Origin: RGIG7949 sp045628845
GTDB taxonomy: Bacteria; Bacillota; Clostridia; Oscillospirales; Oscillospiraceae
Direction of reading: 5' to 3'
Length of the DNA: 12,469 bases
NCBI GenBank assembly: GCA_045628845.1
Contig: JAZQQE010000083.1
Coordinates: forward strand, 1 to 12,469
How positions within the stretch are numbered: the stretch's first letter is position 1; each line of letters starts with the position of its first letter. Positions 6,320 through 12,469 of the stretch are shown here, piece by piece. The notes under the pieces are model-generated. The model saw only the letters and a list, made by a program, of their open reading frames with translations. It was not told where the DNA came from and ran no database searches. The position numbers and the translations under genes are program-made.

Positions 6320-7900
6320 TCACTCCGTTACGGTGACGTGGATGACGGCCTCCGCGTCGGGATTGCCGTGCCCCTCGGTGTAGGTTATGCGCACGTCCGT
6401 CTCGCCCGCGGTGGCGCCCGTTACCGTTATGGGGACGGTGAACTTGCCGGAAAATTCCTTCCACTCGCAGGTGACTATCCATGCGTCGTCTATCTTGTAC
6501 GTCAGAGAGACGGAGCTCGGGCAGTCGAACGTGCAGACGACGTCGCGGCTCTCGCCGACGGCGAGCGTGAGGGCCTCGTCGGAAACGGTGATGGTGGAGG
6601 CGGCCTTCTTCGCGCCCTCCGTTTCCGCGACCTCGGCGGGAGTCATGGGCACGGGGAAGAGCTCCGCGCCTGTCGCGAAGTTTATGGGCACGGCGAGATA
6701 GAGGTCGTTGCCCGCGGGGTAGTACGCCGTTATGACGCCTGCCGCCTCGCCGTGCGAGGTGATGAGCGGGCCGCCGCTGCTGCCGGAGGATATGGCGGCG
6801 GTGAACTGCACGACGGGATAGTCCTCGCTGAGGTCGGGGCGGTCCGTCGCCGCGACTATGCCCTCGGACATACTGTAATAGAGCCGGAGCGGATTGGATA
6901 TCGTATATATGCGCTGGCCGACGCTGAGAGCGTCGGAGTCGCACACGGGGATGTACGGGAAGGAGCGCACCGCGAGCCCGTCGACGGAGGTCTTCTCCAA
7001 TTTTACGACGGCGAGGTCGCGGAGAGCGTCGTACCATAGTACGGACTCGACGGAGTATTCGCGCCCGTCTGCCGTCTCGGCGCGGAGGACGGAGCAGTCC
7101 TCGAGCTGGTGGTAGCACATGAGGGCGGTGCCCTCGGAGTCGATGAAGAAGGCGGAGCTCGTACTCGCGGGCTTATCCGCCTCGAAGTCCTCCGGAGTCT
7201 TCCACGAGGTCACGCAGATGACGGCGGCCGAGCAGCGCTCGAATATCTCGGAGGCGTCGTAGATGGGCTTGAGGCAGTCTGCGTAGCCGGCGAGCGGCGT
7301 TTTGAGCAGGGCATCGCGGTCGACGGCGCCGGCGGCGCAGAGCTTTTCAATGAGCTTCGGCCCGCCTCCCGCCGTGCGGGTGATGAGCGCGGCGTAGAGG
7401 AGCTGGGCCGCGTCGGCGCGCGTGAAGCTTTCGATAAGGCCGTCGCCTATTCCGAGAAGGGCGGCGAATTCCGGCGCGCCGTACCACGTGAAGTCCCCGG
7501 CGGCGTCGGAGTATCCGAGCATGCGCAGGAGCATCGTGCAGAAATCGCGGTCGCTGACGGCGCGGTCGGGCGCGAACGTACCGTCGGGCTGGCCCGCGCA
7601 TATCCCGAGAGCCGCGGCGGCGGCTATCCAGCCCCGCGAGTCGCCGTAAACGTCGGAAAAAACGCAGAAGCTCTCGGGCAGGGCCTGCGCGCCGCTCGCC
7701 TTCGCGAGCATGACCGCGGCCTCTCCGCGCGTCAGCGGAGCGCCGCCGAGCCAGCCGTCCCCGTCGATGAAACCGAGGTCCGCGAGGGTACCGGCGGCCG
7801 TCTCGTCGAAGGTGAAGACGGCGCCCGCGCACGGGACGACCGCGATGAGCAGGGCGAGCACCGCGAGCAGTGATATGGTTCTCTTAAAAGCGGAGCACAT
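6320..7900 (-). CDS. Secreted SLH-domain trypsin-like serine protease with Ig-like domain
   Basis: A predicted cell-surface serine protease of 526 residues from the ATG at 7900. Domains in order: Sec signal peptide (about 1-27, AGA cleavage site); three degenerate S-layer homology repeats (about 32-70, 81-131 and 137-175; the second has WIAAAAALGICAGQPDGTFAPD); an S1/HtrA-like protease (about 220-415); and an Ig-like beta domain (about 435-526). The inferred triad is His264 (CYHQLED), Asp295 (ALRDLAVVKLE) and Ser375 (SSGSSGGPL). There is no PDZ domain, unlike typical HtrA. SLH repeats in known proteins bind pyruvylated secondary wall polymer, so it is probably held on the wall. A TTG at 7915 is open in frame but rejected, because GGAGG (7909-7913) is 8 bases before the ATG. 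The substrate is unknown. The gene has its own promoter. No terminator is visible before the next promoter, which starts 12 bases past the stop. Confidence 0.88.
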   Translation of the reverse strand: MCSAFKRTISLLAVLALLIAVVPCAGAVFTFDETAAGTLADLGFIDGDGWLGGAPLTRGEAAVMLAKASGAQALPESFCVFSDVYGDSRGWIAAAAALGICAGQPDGTFAPDRAVSDRDFCTMLLRMLGYSDAAGDFTWYGAPEFAALLGIGDGLIESFTRADAAQLLYAALITRTAGGGPKLIEKLCAAGAVDRDALLKTPLAGYADCLKPIYDASEIFERCSAAVICVTSWKTPEDFEADKPASTSSAFFIDSEGTALMCYHQLEDCSVLRAETADGREYSVESVLWYDALRDLAVVKLEKTSVDGLAVRSFPYIPVCDSDALSVGQRIYTISNPLRLYYSMSEGIVAATDRPDLSEDYPVVQFTAAISSGSSGGPLITSHGEAAGVITAYYPAGNDLYLAVPINFATGAELFPVPMTPAEVAETEGAKKAASTITVSDEALTLAVGESRDVVCTFDCPSSVSLTYKIDDAWIVTCEWKEFSGKFTVPITVTGATAGETDVRITYTEGHGNPDAEAVIHVTVTE

Positions 7901-7908
7901 ACGATGCA

Positions 7909-7913
7909 CCTCC
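7909..7913 (-). promoter_or_regulatory. Ribosome binding site of the SLH protease, decides the start
   Basis: The minus strand reads GGAGG here, eight bases before the ATG at 7900. It lies inside the short extension that a TTG start at 7915 would give, so the ATG is the real start. Confidence 0.75.
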
Positions 7914-7930
7914 AATGAATATCTCTTCCC

Positions 7931-7959
7931 ATCTTACCATTTCCGCCGTCCAAACTCAA
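7931..7959 (-). promoter_or_regulatory. Extended -10 promoter of the SLH protease
   Basis: The minus strand has TTGAGT (7954-7959), a 17-base spacer, and TAAGAT (7931-7936). TGG precedes the -10, so it fits an extended -10 (TGn). The roughly 17 bases just upstream of the -35 (7960-7976) are almost all A/T and could be an UP element. The predicted start near 7924 gives a leader of about 24 bases. Confidence 0.75.
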
Positions 7960-7994
7960 CAAATGTTAAAATATTTCATGCCTCCCGCGCGGCG

Positions 7995-8023
7995 TTGACT
8001 TTCCCGAAAGGCGGGGCTATACT
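7995..8023 (+). promoter_or_regulatory. Promoter of the PAP2-M42 pair, start at or next to the ATG
   Basis: TTGACT (7995-8000), a 17-base spacer and TATACT (8018-8023) make a strong sigma-A promoter, each box matching 5 of 6 consensus bases. Transcription would start about seven bases past the -10, at 8030-8031, which is the A of the PAP2 ATG. It faces away from the SLH protease promoter, with 35 bases between the two -35 boxes. Confidence 0.78.
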
Positions 8024-8030
8024 TTCAGGT

Positions 8031-8669
8031 ATGGGAAAAGTTATTCAATTCATAAAAAACAACAGATGCGTCTGGCTCGTGCTCTACCTCCCTCTGTACC
8101 TGACGATGTACTTCATCCTGGAGGGCGCGATAACGGAAAATTACTGGGTATCATGGTGCCCGCTCGACGATTTGATCCCGTTCTGCGAGTATTTCTCGGT
8201 GTTCTACGTACTGTGGTTCCCGCTCATTTCCCTGACCGGCGTATATCTGCTCATATGGGACCGCGAGACCTTCACGCGGTATATGTGGTTCATCGCGGCG
8301 GGCTTCTCCATCGGGACGTTCATATGCGCCGTCTTCCCCTCCGGGCAGGACCTGCGCCCCGTGCTGACGGGCGAAAACATCTTCGAGCGCATCGTCATGG
8401 GGCTGTACGCCGCCGATACGAACACGAACGTCATGCCGAGCATACACGTCGTCGCGGCGCTGAACGTGATATTCGCTTTCTTTTCAAGTGAAAAGCTGCG
8501 CAGGCCCGTTCTGCGCATAGCGGCGGTGGTGCTCTGCGTACTTATATGCGCGGCGACCGTCTTAATAAAGCAGCACTCCATACTCGATGTATTCGCGGCG
8601 CTCGTTCTGTGCGCGATATTGTGGCCGTTCATATACAGAAAGAAGAGGGAAGATAAGCATGATAGATAA
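8031..8669 (+). CDS. PAP2-family integral membrane phosphatase-like protein
   Basis: A 212-residue polytopic membrane protein of the PAP2 superfamily, which removes phosphate from, or transfers it between, lipid-linked phosphates. The signature motifs are PSIHVVAA (136-143, His139) and KQHSILDV (180-187, His182 and Asp186). FPSGQDLRP (102-110) is probably the degenerate first motif. Hydrophobic spans lie near 13-30, 55-76, 85-103, 137-152, 160-179 and 185-202. This pattern is closer to the AUR1-like branch than to classic BacA-type enzymes, and the substrate is unknown. Undecaprenyl or phosphatidyl phosphates are reasonable guesses given the envelope genes nearby. The ATG at 8031 lacks a spaced ribosome site, because AGG is one base away, and sits on the predicted transcription start. 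Upstream in-frame codons lack better signals. It overlaps the next gene by 11 bases. Confidence 0.85.
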   Translation: MGKVIQFIKNNRCVWLVLYLPLYLTMYFILEGAITENYWVSWCPLDDLIPFCEYFSVFYVLWFPLISLTGVYLLIWDRETFTRYMWFIAAGFSIGTFICAVFPSGQDLRPVLTGENIFERIVMGLYAADTNTNVMPSIHVVAALNVIFAFFSSEKLRRPVLRIAAVVLCVLICAATVLIKQHSILDVFAALVLCAILWPFIYRKKREDKHDR

Positions 8670-9699
8670 GTCATACGCCGATTTCGCGGTAGAAAAGGCA
8701 GTCGAGCTGCTCGCGATAGACAGCCCGACGGGCTTTACCGCCCGCGCCGCCGACTGGGTGCTCGCGGAATTCGCCGCGCTCGGCTTCGGCGCGGAGAAGA
8801 CGAAGAAGGGCGGCGTGCTCATAGACCTCGGAGGCGGGGACGCGGAGGACGCGCTGCTGCTCGAGGCGCACACGGATACGCTCGGCGCGATGGTCGCGGA
8901 GATAAAGGCGGGCGGGAGACTGCGCGTGACCAATCTCGGCGGGATGCGCGCGGAAAACGGCGAGGCAGAGAACGTCCGCGTCTACACGCGCGGCGGGAAG
9001 GTCTATGACGGCACCCTGCAGCTCTGCAACGCCTCCGTGCACGTCAACGGGGAGTACGGCGACACGAAGCGCAGCTTCGACACGACTGAGGTCGTGCTCG
9101 ACGAGGACGTATCGGACGCCGCAGCCGTGCGTGCGCTCGGCATCGAGGTCGGCGACATCGTCTGCTTCGACCCGCGCACCCGCGTCACGGATTCCGGCTA
9201 CATAAAGAGCCGCTTCCTCGACGACAAGCTCTCCGTCGCCATCCTGCTCGGTCTGGCGAAGTATATAAATGACTCCGGGACGGCTCCGAAGCGCCGCGTA
9301 TGGGCGCACGTGACCGTGTACGAGGAGGTCGGGCACGGCGGAGCGGGCTCCGTCCCCGCGGGCGTGACGGAGGCTATAAGCGTCGATATGGGGTGCGTCG
9401 GCGAGGGGCTGACGTGCACCGAGCGCATGGTGAGCATCTGCGCGAAGGACTCGGGCGGCCCGTACTCCTACGAGCTCACGGGCAGGCTCATAGACGCCGC
9501 AAAGCGCGAGGGCGCGGCCTACGCCGTCGACGTGTACCCGCACTACGGCTCCGACGTCGAGGCGACGCTGTCCGCCGGGAGCGACGTGCGCCACGGGCTC
9601 ATAGGCTCCGGCGTGTACGCGAGCCACGGCTACGAGCGCAGCCACCGCGACGGCGTCCTCAATACGCTCTCTGTCCTCAAGGGCTTCCTCGATATCTGA
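8659..9699 (+). CDS. M42 family metallo-aminopeptidase
   Basis: A 346-residue cytoplasmic zinc or cobalt aminopeptidase of family M42 (the TET/glutamyl-aminopeptidase type), which trims N-terminal residues from peptides; the family usually forms dodecamers. The metal and catalytic residues are in place: His71 and Asp73 (EAHTDTLG), Asp188/189 (FLDDKLS), Glu222-Glu223 (YEEVGHGG), Asp243 (SVDMGC) and a C-terminal His323 (ASHGYERSH). The ATG at 8659 has AGAGGGA eight bases upstream, inside the PAP2 gene, which it overlaps by 11 bases in another frame. The two are therefore one transcription unit and probably translationally coupled. Any functional link with PAP2 is not evident. A strong terminator begins 15 bases past the stop. 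Isoleucine is mostly AUA (9 of 14). Confidence 0.94.
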   Translation: MIDKSYADFAVEKAVELLAIDSPTGFTARAADWVLAEFAALGFGAEKTKKGGVLIDLGGGDAEDALLLEAHTDTLGAMVAEIKAGGRLRVTNLGGMRAENGEAENVRVYTRGGKVYDGTLQLCNASVHVNGEYGDTKRSFDTTEVVLDEDVSDAAAVRALGIEVGDIVCFDPRTRVTDSGYIKSRFLDDKLSVAILLGLAKYINDSGTAPKRRVWAHVTVYEEVGHGGAGSVPAGVTEAISVDMGCVGEGLTCTERMVSICAKDSGGPYSYELTGRLIDAAKREGAAYAVDVYPHYGSDVEATLSAGSDVRHGLIGSGVYASHGYERSHRDGVLNTLSVLKGFLDI

Positions 9700-9713
9700 A
9701 TAAAATAAAAAAT

Positions 9714-9746
9714 AAAGCCGCTTCCGAAAAGCTCGGAAGCGGCTTT
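9714..9746. terminator. Bidirectional intrinsic terminator
   Basis: A 14-base perfect stem (9714-9727 with 9733-9746, arms AAAGCCGCTTCCGA and its complement) closes a five-base loop. On the plus strand it is followed by TTTTGCTTTTA. On the minus strand its outer U-rich tract is TTTATTTTTTATTTTATT. It ends the M42 gene and, five bases past its stop, the VanW gene, so it serves both convergent units. Confidence 0.93.
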
Positions 9747-9751
9747 TGCTT

Positions 9752-11620
9752 TTACGGCTCGGGGGTGGGCTCCGGAGTGGGCTCTGTCGTCGGCTCGGGC
9801 GACTCGGTCGGCTCGGGACTTTCAGTGGGCTCGGGCGACTCGGTCGGCTCGGGGCTATCCGTGGGCTCGGGCTCGTATGTAGGCTCCGGAGAGACCTCGG
9901 GAGATCCGGTCGGCTCGGGAGTCACGTAGCCCATCTTGTCGAGCTCAGACTGGGAGAAGTACTGCGGCGCGTCCGCGTACGAGACGAGGTAGACGTTGTT
10001 GTGCGGGCTGTAAACGCTGTTGGCGACCCACGTGCGGCTGATGACGCTGCCGTCGGCGTCGTATTTTATCTTGTATGTGTCGCATATCATGCCGGAGCTG
10101 CCGCTCGTCTTGAGGACGGTCTCGCCGGGGGCGACGGAGGAGTCGAGCTTGTAGTCGTCCTTCGGGCTGAGCCATTCCTTGATGACGTATTCCATCTCTA
10201 TCTTATCGTAGGAGAAGTCGGTGCGCGTGCCCCAGAGCTCGCAGTAGACGGTCTGTCCGTCGCGCCAGGTGACGAGCTTGAGGGGATACTCGGTGCTGTT
10301 TTTGAATTTGAAATCGGGCGAGGTCCAGCTGACGGTCGCGTCCATGCCGTAGGGGACGTAGCTGGAAATGTAGAGGTGGCAGGTGCGGTAGACTATCTCG
10401 AGGTCCGCGTAGAGGCAGGCGTAGTATATCGTGGAGGACATCTGGCATACGCCGCCGCCGACCTGCGGGACGGATTCGCCGTTGACGTAGGCGGTCGCCT
10501 CGCCGTAGCCCTTCGCGGTGGTGCGCTGGCCGACGGCCTCGTTGAAGCTGAACACCTCGCCGGGCATGAGGACCTTGCCGTTGATGGCGTTGGCGGCGAG
10601 CTCGACGTTCTTCGAGCGGACGGGGATGTTGGTCATGACGGTGCTCTTGGCGGCGAGCAGGTCGCGGAAGAGAGTCGCCTCGAGAGCCTCTGTGGTGACG
10701 GCGGGCTCGACGCTCGTGAGGTCGATGTAGACGGTCTCGCCCGTCGCGGCGTTCGCGAGGAGCTGCTCGGCGCGCTCGCGGTCAAACTCCACGCCGTTCT
10801 CGCCGGGGATGACGGTGAAGTCCTCGTCAAAGCGGGCGTCCACGGGCTCGCGGTAGACCATGCTCCATATATCGTCGAGGTCTATGGGCTTGGGCTCGGT
10901 GGTGTCGGGAACGTAGTCGACCGTCTCTGCGCCGCTGTCGAAGGCGTCGCAGACGAGACCAAAGACCTTTTCGGTATCGACGAGGATGCCGAGCGCGCCC
11001 TTGACGACGGTGACGCGCGAATCCTCGACGAGGAGAGAGTTCTGCGTGAGCTCGGCGTTTATCCCGCGCGCGGCCTCTTCTATCCTGGCGCGCACGGCCG
11101 CCTCATCCATCGCGTTATCGGAGCGGGGGCCGACGTCGGCGCCGCTGACGGAGCACATGATGTAGTCCATGGTGTTGGCTATGAAGCCGCCTCCGCGCCC
11201 GTAGGCGTAGGCACGCTCGGCTTCGCTGCGCGCGTCACTGACGAGGCCCGCGTCCTCTGCGGTCACGACGAGGTCGGTATCGACGCCGGCGAAGCGGACC
11301 GTCACGGACTTGCCGGAGGTCTGCCCCGCGCCGGACTCCGCTATCTTCGCGGCCGCCTCGTCGACCGTGAGGCCGCCGAGCTCGATGCCGCCGGAGGTTA
11401 TCTTCGGATAGATGCGGTCGCTCGCCTCGGCGTTCCGCCCGGCGATGATGAAGCCGGAAACGAGCGCGACGAGGACTGCGAGCACGACGACGAGGAATAT
11501 CGTGCCGCCGTTTCCGCCGCGGCTTTTGGCCTTCGCCGCGGAGCCGCTATTGGAACGGGAGCCCGCGGAGCGCGTGCTTCCGGAGGATGATTTGGTGGAT
11601 TTTGAGCTTACGATTTTCAT
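9752..11620 (-). CDS. VanW family protein with G5-like domain and EPTESP tail
   Basis: A 622-residue membrane-anchored wall-side protein. Order: a Ser/Lys-rich cytoplasmic start (1-39), one membrane span (41-60), peptidoglycan-binding-4-like regions (about 105-225 and 265-325), the VanW domain (about 325-455), a G5-like domain (about 475-545) and a Pro/Glu/Thr-rich tail from 567. The VanW core includes GEVFSFNEAVGQRTTAKGYG (354-373) and PQVGGGVCQMSSTIYYACLY (385-404). The tail repeats EPTESP and could span the wall. VanW function is unknown; the name comes from a glycopeptide-resistance cluster and does not by itself imply resistance. There is no second membrane helix or LPXTG, so the C-terminus is outside and unanchored. 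The start at 11620 has only a weak site (GGTG five bases upstream). Its 3' end abuts the bidirectional terminator. It follows hemW on the same strand, possibly with a weak promoter between. Confidence 0.93.
   Translation of the reverse strand: MKIVSSKSTKSSSGSTRSAGSRSNSGSAAKAKSRGGNGGTIFLVVVLAVLVALVSGFIIAGRNAEASDRIYPKITSGGIELGGLTVDEAAAKIAESGAGQTSGKSVTVRFAGVDTDLVVTAEDAGLVSDARSEAERAYAYGRGGGFIANTMDYIMCSVSGADVGPRSDNAMDEAAVRARIEEAARGINAELTQNSLLVEDSRVTVVKGALGILVDTEKVFGLVCDAFDSGAETVDYVPDTTEPKPIDLDDIWSMVYREPVDARFDEDFTVIPGENGVEFDRERAEQLLANAATGETVYIDLTSVEPAVTTEALEATLFRDLLAAKSTVMTNIPVRSKNVELAANAINGKVLMPGEVFSFNEAVGQRTTAKGYGEATAYVNGESVPQVGGGVCQMSSTIYYACLYADLEIVYRTCHLYISSYVPYGMDATVSWTSPDFKFKNSTEYPLKLVTWRDGQTVYCELWGTRTDFSYDKIEMEYVIKEWLSPKDDYKLDSSVAPGETVLKTSGSSGMICDTYKIKYDADGSVISRTWVANSVYSPHNNVYLVSYADAPQYFSQSELDKMGYVTPEPTGSPEVSPEPTYEPEPTDSPEPTESPEPTESPEPTESPEPTTEPTPEPTPEP
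9792..9863. repeat. Two 36-base tandem units coding EPTESP repeats
   Basis: Two direct copies (9792-9827 and 9828-9863) differ at three positions and lie in frame in the VanW gene tail. They belong to a longer low-complexity tract, about 9757-9923, that encodes Pro-Glu-Thr/Ser repeats. Each 36-base copy encodes two EPTESP-like hexapeptides, so gain or loss of units would keep the frame. Confidence 0.85.
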
Positions 11621-11671
11621 GGGTGCACCGCCTAAGAAAGAAACTGAAAATAAAATATCTCACGCCGGAGG

Positions 11672-11700
11672 ATAATATGATTGAAAATTAAAACAGGGAA
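11672..11700 (-). promoter_or_regulatory. Possible weak promoter of the VanW gene
   Basis: The minus strand has TATTAT (11672-11677) 17 bases after TTCCCT (11695-11700). The -10 is good but the -35 matches only 3 of 6 bases and lies in the end of hemW. The surrounding region is AT-rich. A transcript would start near 11665. Readthrough from hemW is an equally good explanation, as no terminator is seen between them. Confidence 0.3.
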
Positions 11701-12469
11701 GAGAAATAATCCTTTTCGCGCCACGGCGTCCCGATATGGAACTTGCACTCGGTCTGCGCGTCGAGCAGCTCGCCTATGAGCGTGTTCGAGAGGAGGAAGC
11801 CCGTCGGCGTGAAGCTCCAGCGCCCGTCAGCCGCGCGGGCGAAGCCGCGCTTTGCGTAATCCTCGAAGAGCTCCTCGAGGGGCTTGAAGCCGCCGCGGTA
11901 TATCGCGGAGTACTCAGCCTCGCATATCCCGTGCGTCGTCCTCAGCCCGAGCATGAGGTATTCCGACGCGCGCTCGTACCGGTCTATGACCTCGACCGGG
12001 CCGCACAGAGGCTCGCCCGAGCCGACGCGCCTTACGTACTCGTCGACGTCGTCTATGCAGGTATAGCGCCTGTCGCCTATGTTCGAGGCGGCGGAGGCGC
12101 CTATGCCGAGGTAGTCGCCGAGCTGCCAGTATTTGAGGTTATGCTTCGAGGCCATGCCGGGGCGGGCGAAGTTGGAAATTTCATACTGCGCGTAATCATG
12201 CGCGGCGAGCGTGCTGACGGCATACAGATACATGTCCGCCTGCATGTCGTCGTCGGGTATCATGGGCGAGTCGCGGTACTCCCAGAGCGGGGTGCCGGGC
12301 TCGATCTTGAGGCCGTAGCAGGAGATGTGGTCGGGCTCGAGATCTATGATGCGCCCGAGCGTGTCGACCCAGTCGTCGCGCGTCTGCGCGGGAAGCCCGT
12401 AGATGAGGTCGACGCTGACGTTGCCGAAGCCGGCGCGCCCCGCGTCCGCAACGGCGCGCTCGGCGTCCG
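11688..12469 (-). CDS. hemW: HemW-type radical SAM protein (heme chaperone), 5' end outside window
   Basis: The C-terminal 259 residues of a HemN/HemW family protein; the N-terminus with the CxxxCxxC iron-sulfur motif lies beyond the right edge. Visible family motifs are GFGNVSVDLIYGLPAQT and DHISCYGLKIEPGTPLWEY in the radical SAM part, then YEISNFARPGMASKHNLKYW, YLGIGASAAS, and a HemW C-terminal domain ending near GRWSFTPTGFLLSNTLI. HemW binds heme and is thought to deliver it to target proteins. It is often misnamed coproporphyrinogen oxidase, and this fragment resembles HemW more than true HemN. One oddity is GASAAS where the family commonly has GAGAHS. A first in-frame methionine at 12263 is not the start, because the reading frame and the homology run on to the edge. 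The stop is TAA at 11688-11690. Confidence 0.93.
   Translation of the reverse strand, partial: DAERAVADAGRAGFGNVSVDLIYGLPAQTRDDWVDTLGRIIDLEPDHISCYGLKIEPGTPLWEYRDSPMIPDDDMQADMYLYAVSTLAAHDYAQYEISNFARPGMASKHNLKYWQLGDYLGIGASAASNIGDRRYTCIDDVDEYVRRVGSGEPLCGPVEVIDRYERASEYLMLGLRTTHGICEAEYSAIYRGGFKPLEELFEDYAKRGFARAADGRWSFTPTGFLLSNTLIGELLDAQTECKFHIGTPWREKDYFSSLF

Noticed and set aside
11677..11691. Tiny plus-strand ORF (ATG ATT GAA AAT TAA) after GGAGG.
   Set aside because: Only four codons long, in an AT-rich gap opposite the VanW leader and hemW end. No evidence for a leader peptide.
11688..12263. A separate short gene starting at the methionine at 12263.
   Set aside because: The frame continues upstream to the edge with clear HemW motifs, so this is an internal methionine.

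Overview
This is a GC-rich window, roughly 60-65% G+C by eye, from what looks like a Gram-positive anaerobe of the Clostridia. A gut Oscillospirales-type lineage is plausible, but the sequence does not prove it. The pointers are an S-layer-homology (SLH) secreted protease, a VanW/G5 wall protein, a MurF with a membrane N-terminus, and an M42 aminopeptidase. Good sigma-A-type promoters and GGAGG ribosome sites fit the same picture. Ten protein genes are visible, nine complete and one cut by the right edge. There are no RNA genes, insertion sequences, CRISPR arrays or phage genes, and it reads as ordinary chromosome.

Layout. Positions 97-6250 (all minus strand) hold a tight cluster read right to left: alpha/beta hydrolase, murF, ddl, prfB and a DUF1846 gene. 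A clear promoter (6280-6308) precedes it, and the first four genes are linked by an overlap or short gaps. Positions 6320-7900 (minus) encode an SLH-anchored trypsin-like protease with a C-terminal Ig-like domain. Positions 7901-8030 are a divergent control region with two well-formed promoters. Positions 8031-9699 (plus) encode a PAP2-family membrane protein overlapping an M42 metallopeptidase. A bidirectional terminator (9714-9746) separates these from 9752-12469 (minus), which holds a VanW/G5 protein with a C-terminal EPTESP repeat tail and the 3' part of hemW.

How the genes fit together. The theme is the cell envelope. Ddl makes D-Ala-D-Ala and MurF attaches it to the UDP-MurNAc-tripeptide. 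PAP2 may act on a lipid or undecaprenyl phosphate. The SLH protease and the VanW protein would sit in or on the wall. prfB (release factor 2), hemW and the M42 peptidase are housekeeping genes.

Most distinctive features: the membrane-embedded MurF that lacks the usual N-terminal substrate domain, prfB without its programmed frameshift, a promoter whose start point falls on the PAP2 start codon (possible leaderless mRNA), an SLH-protease-Ig architecture, and heavy AUA isoleucine use despite high GC. I found no clear case for a wholly new defence or mobile system here.
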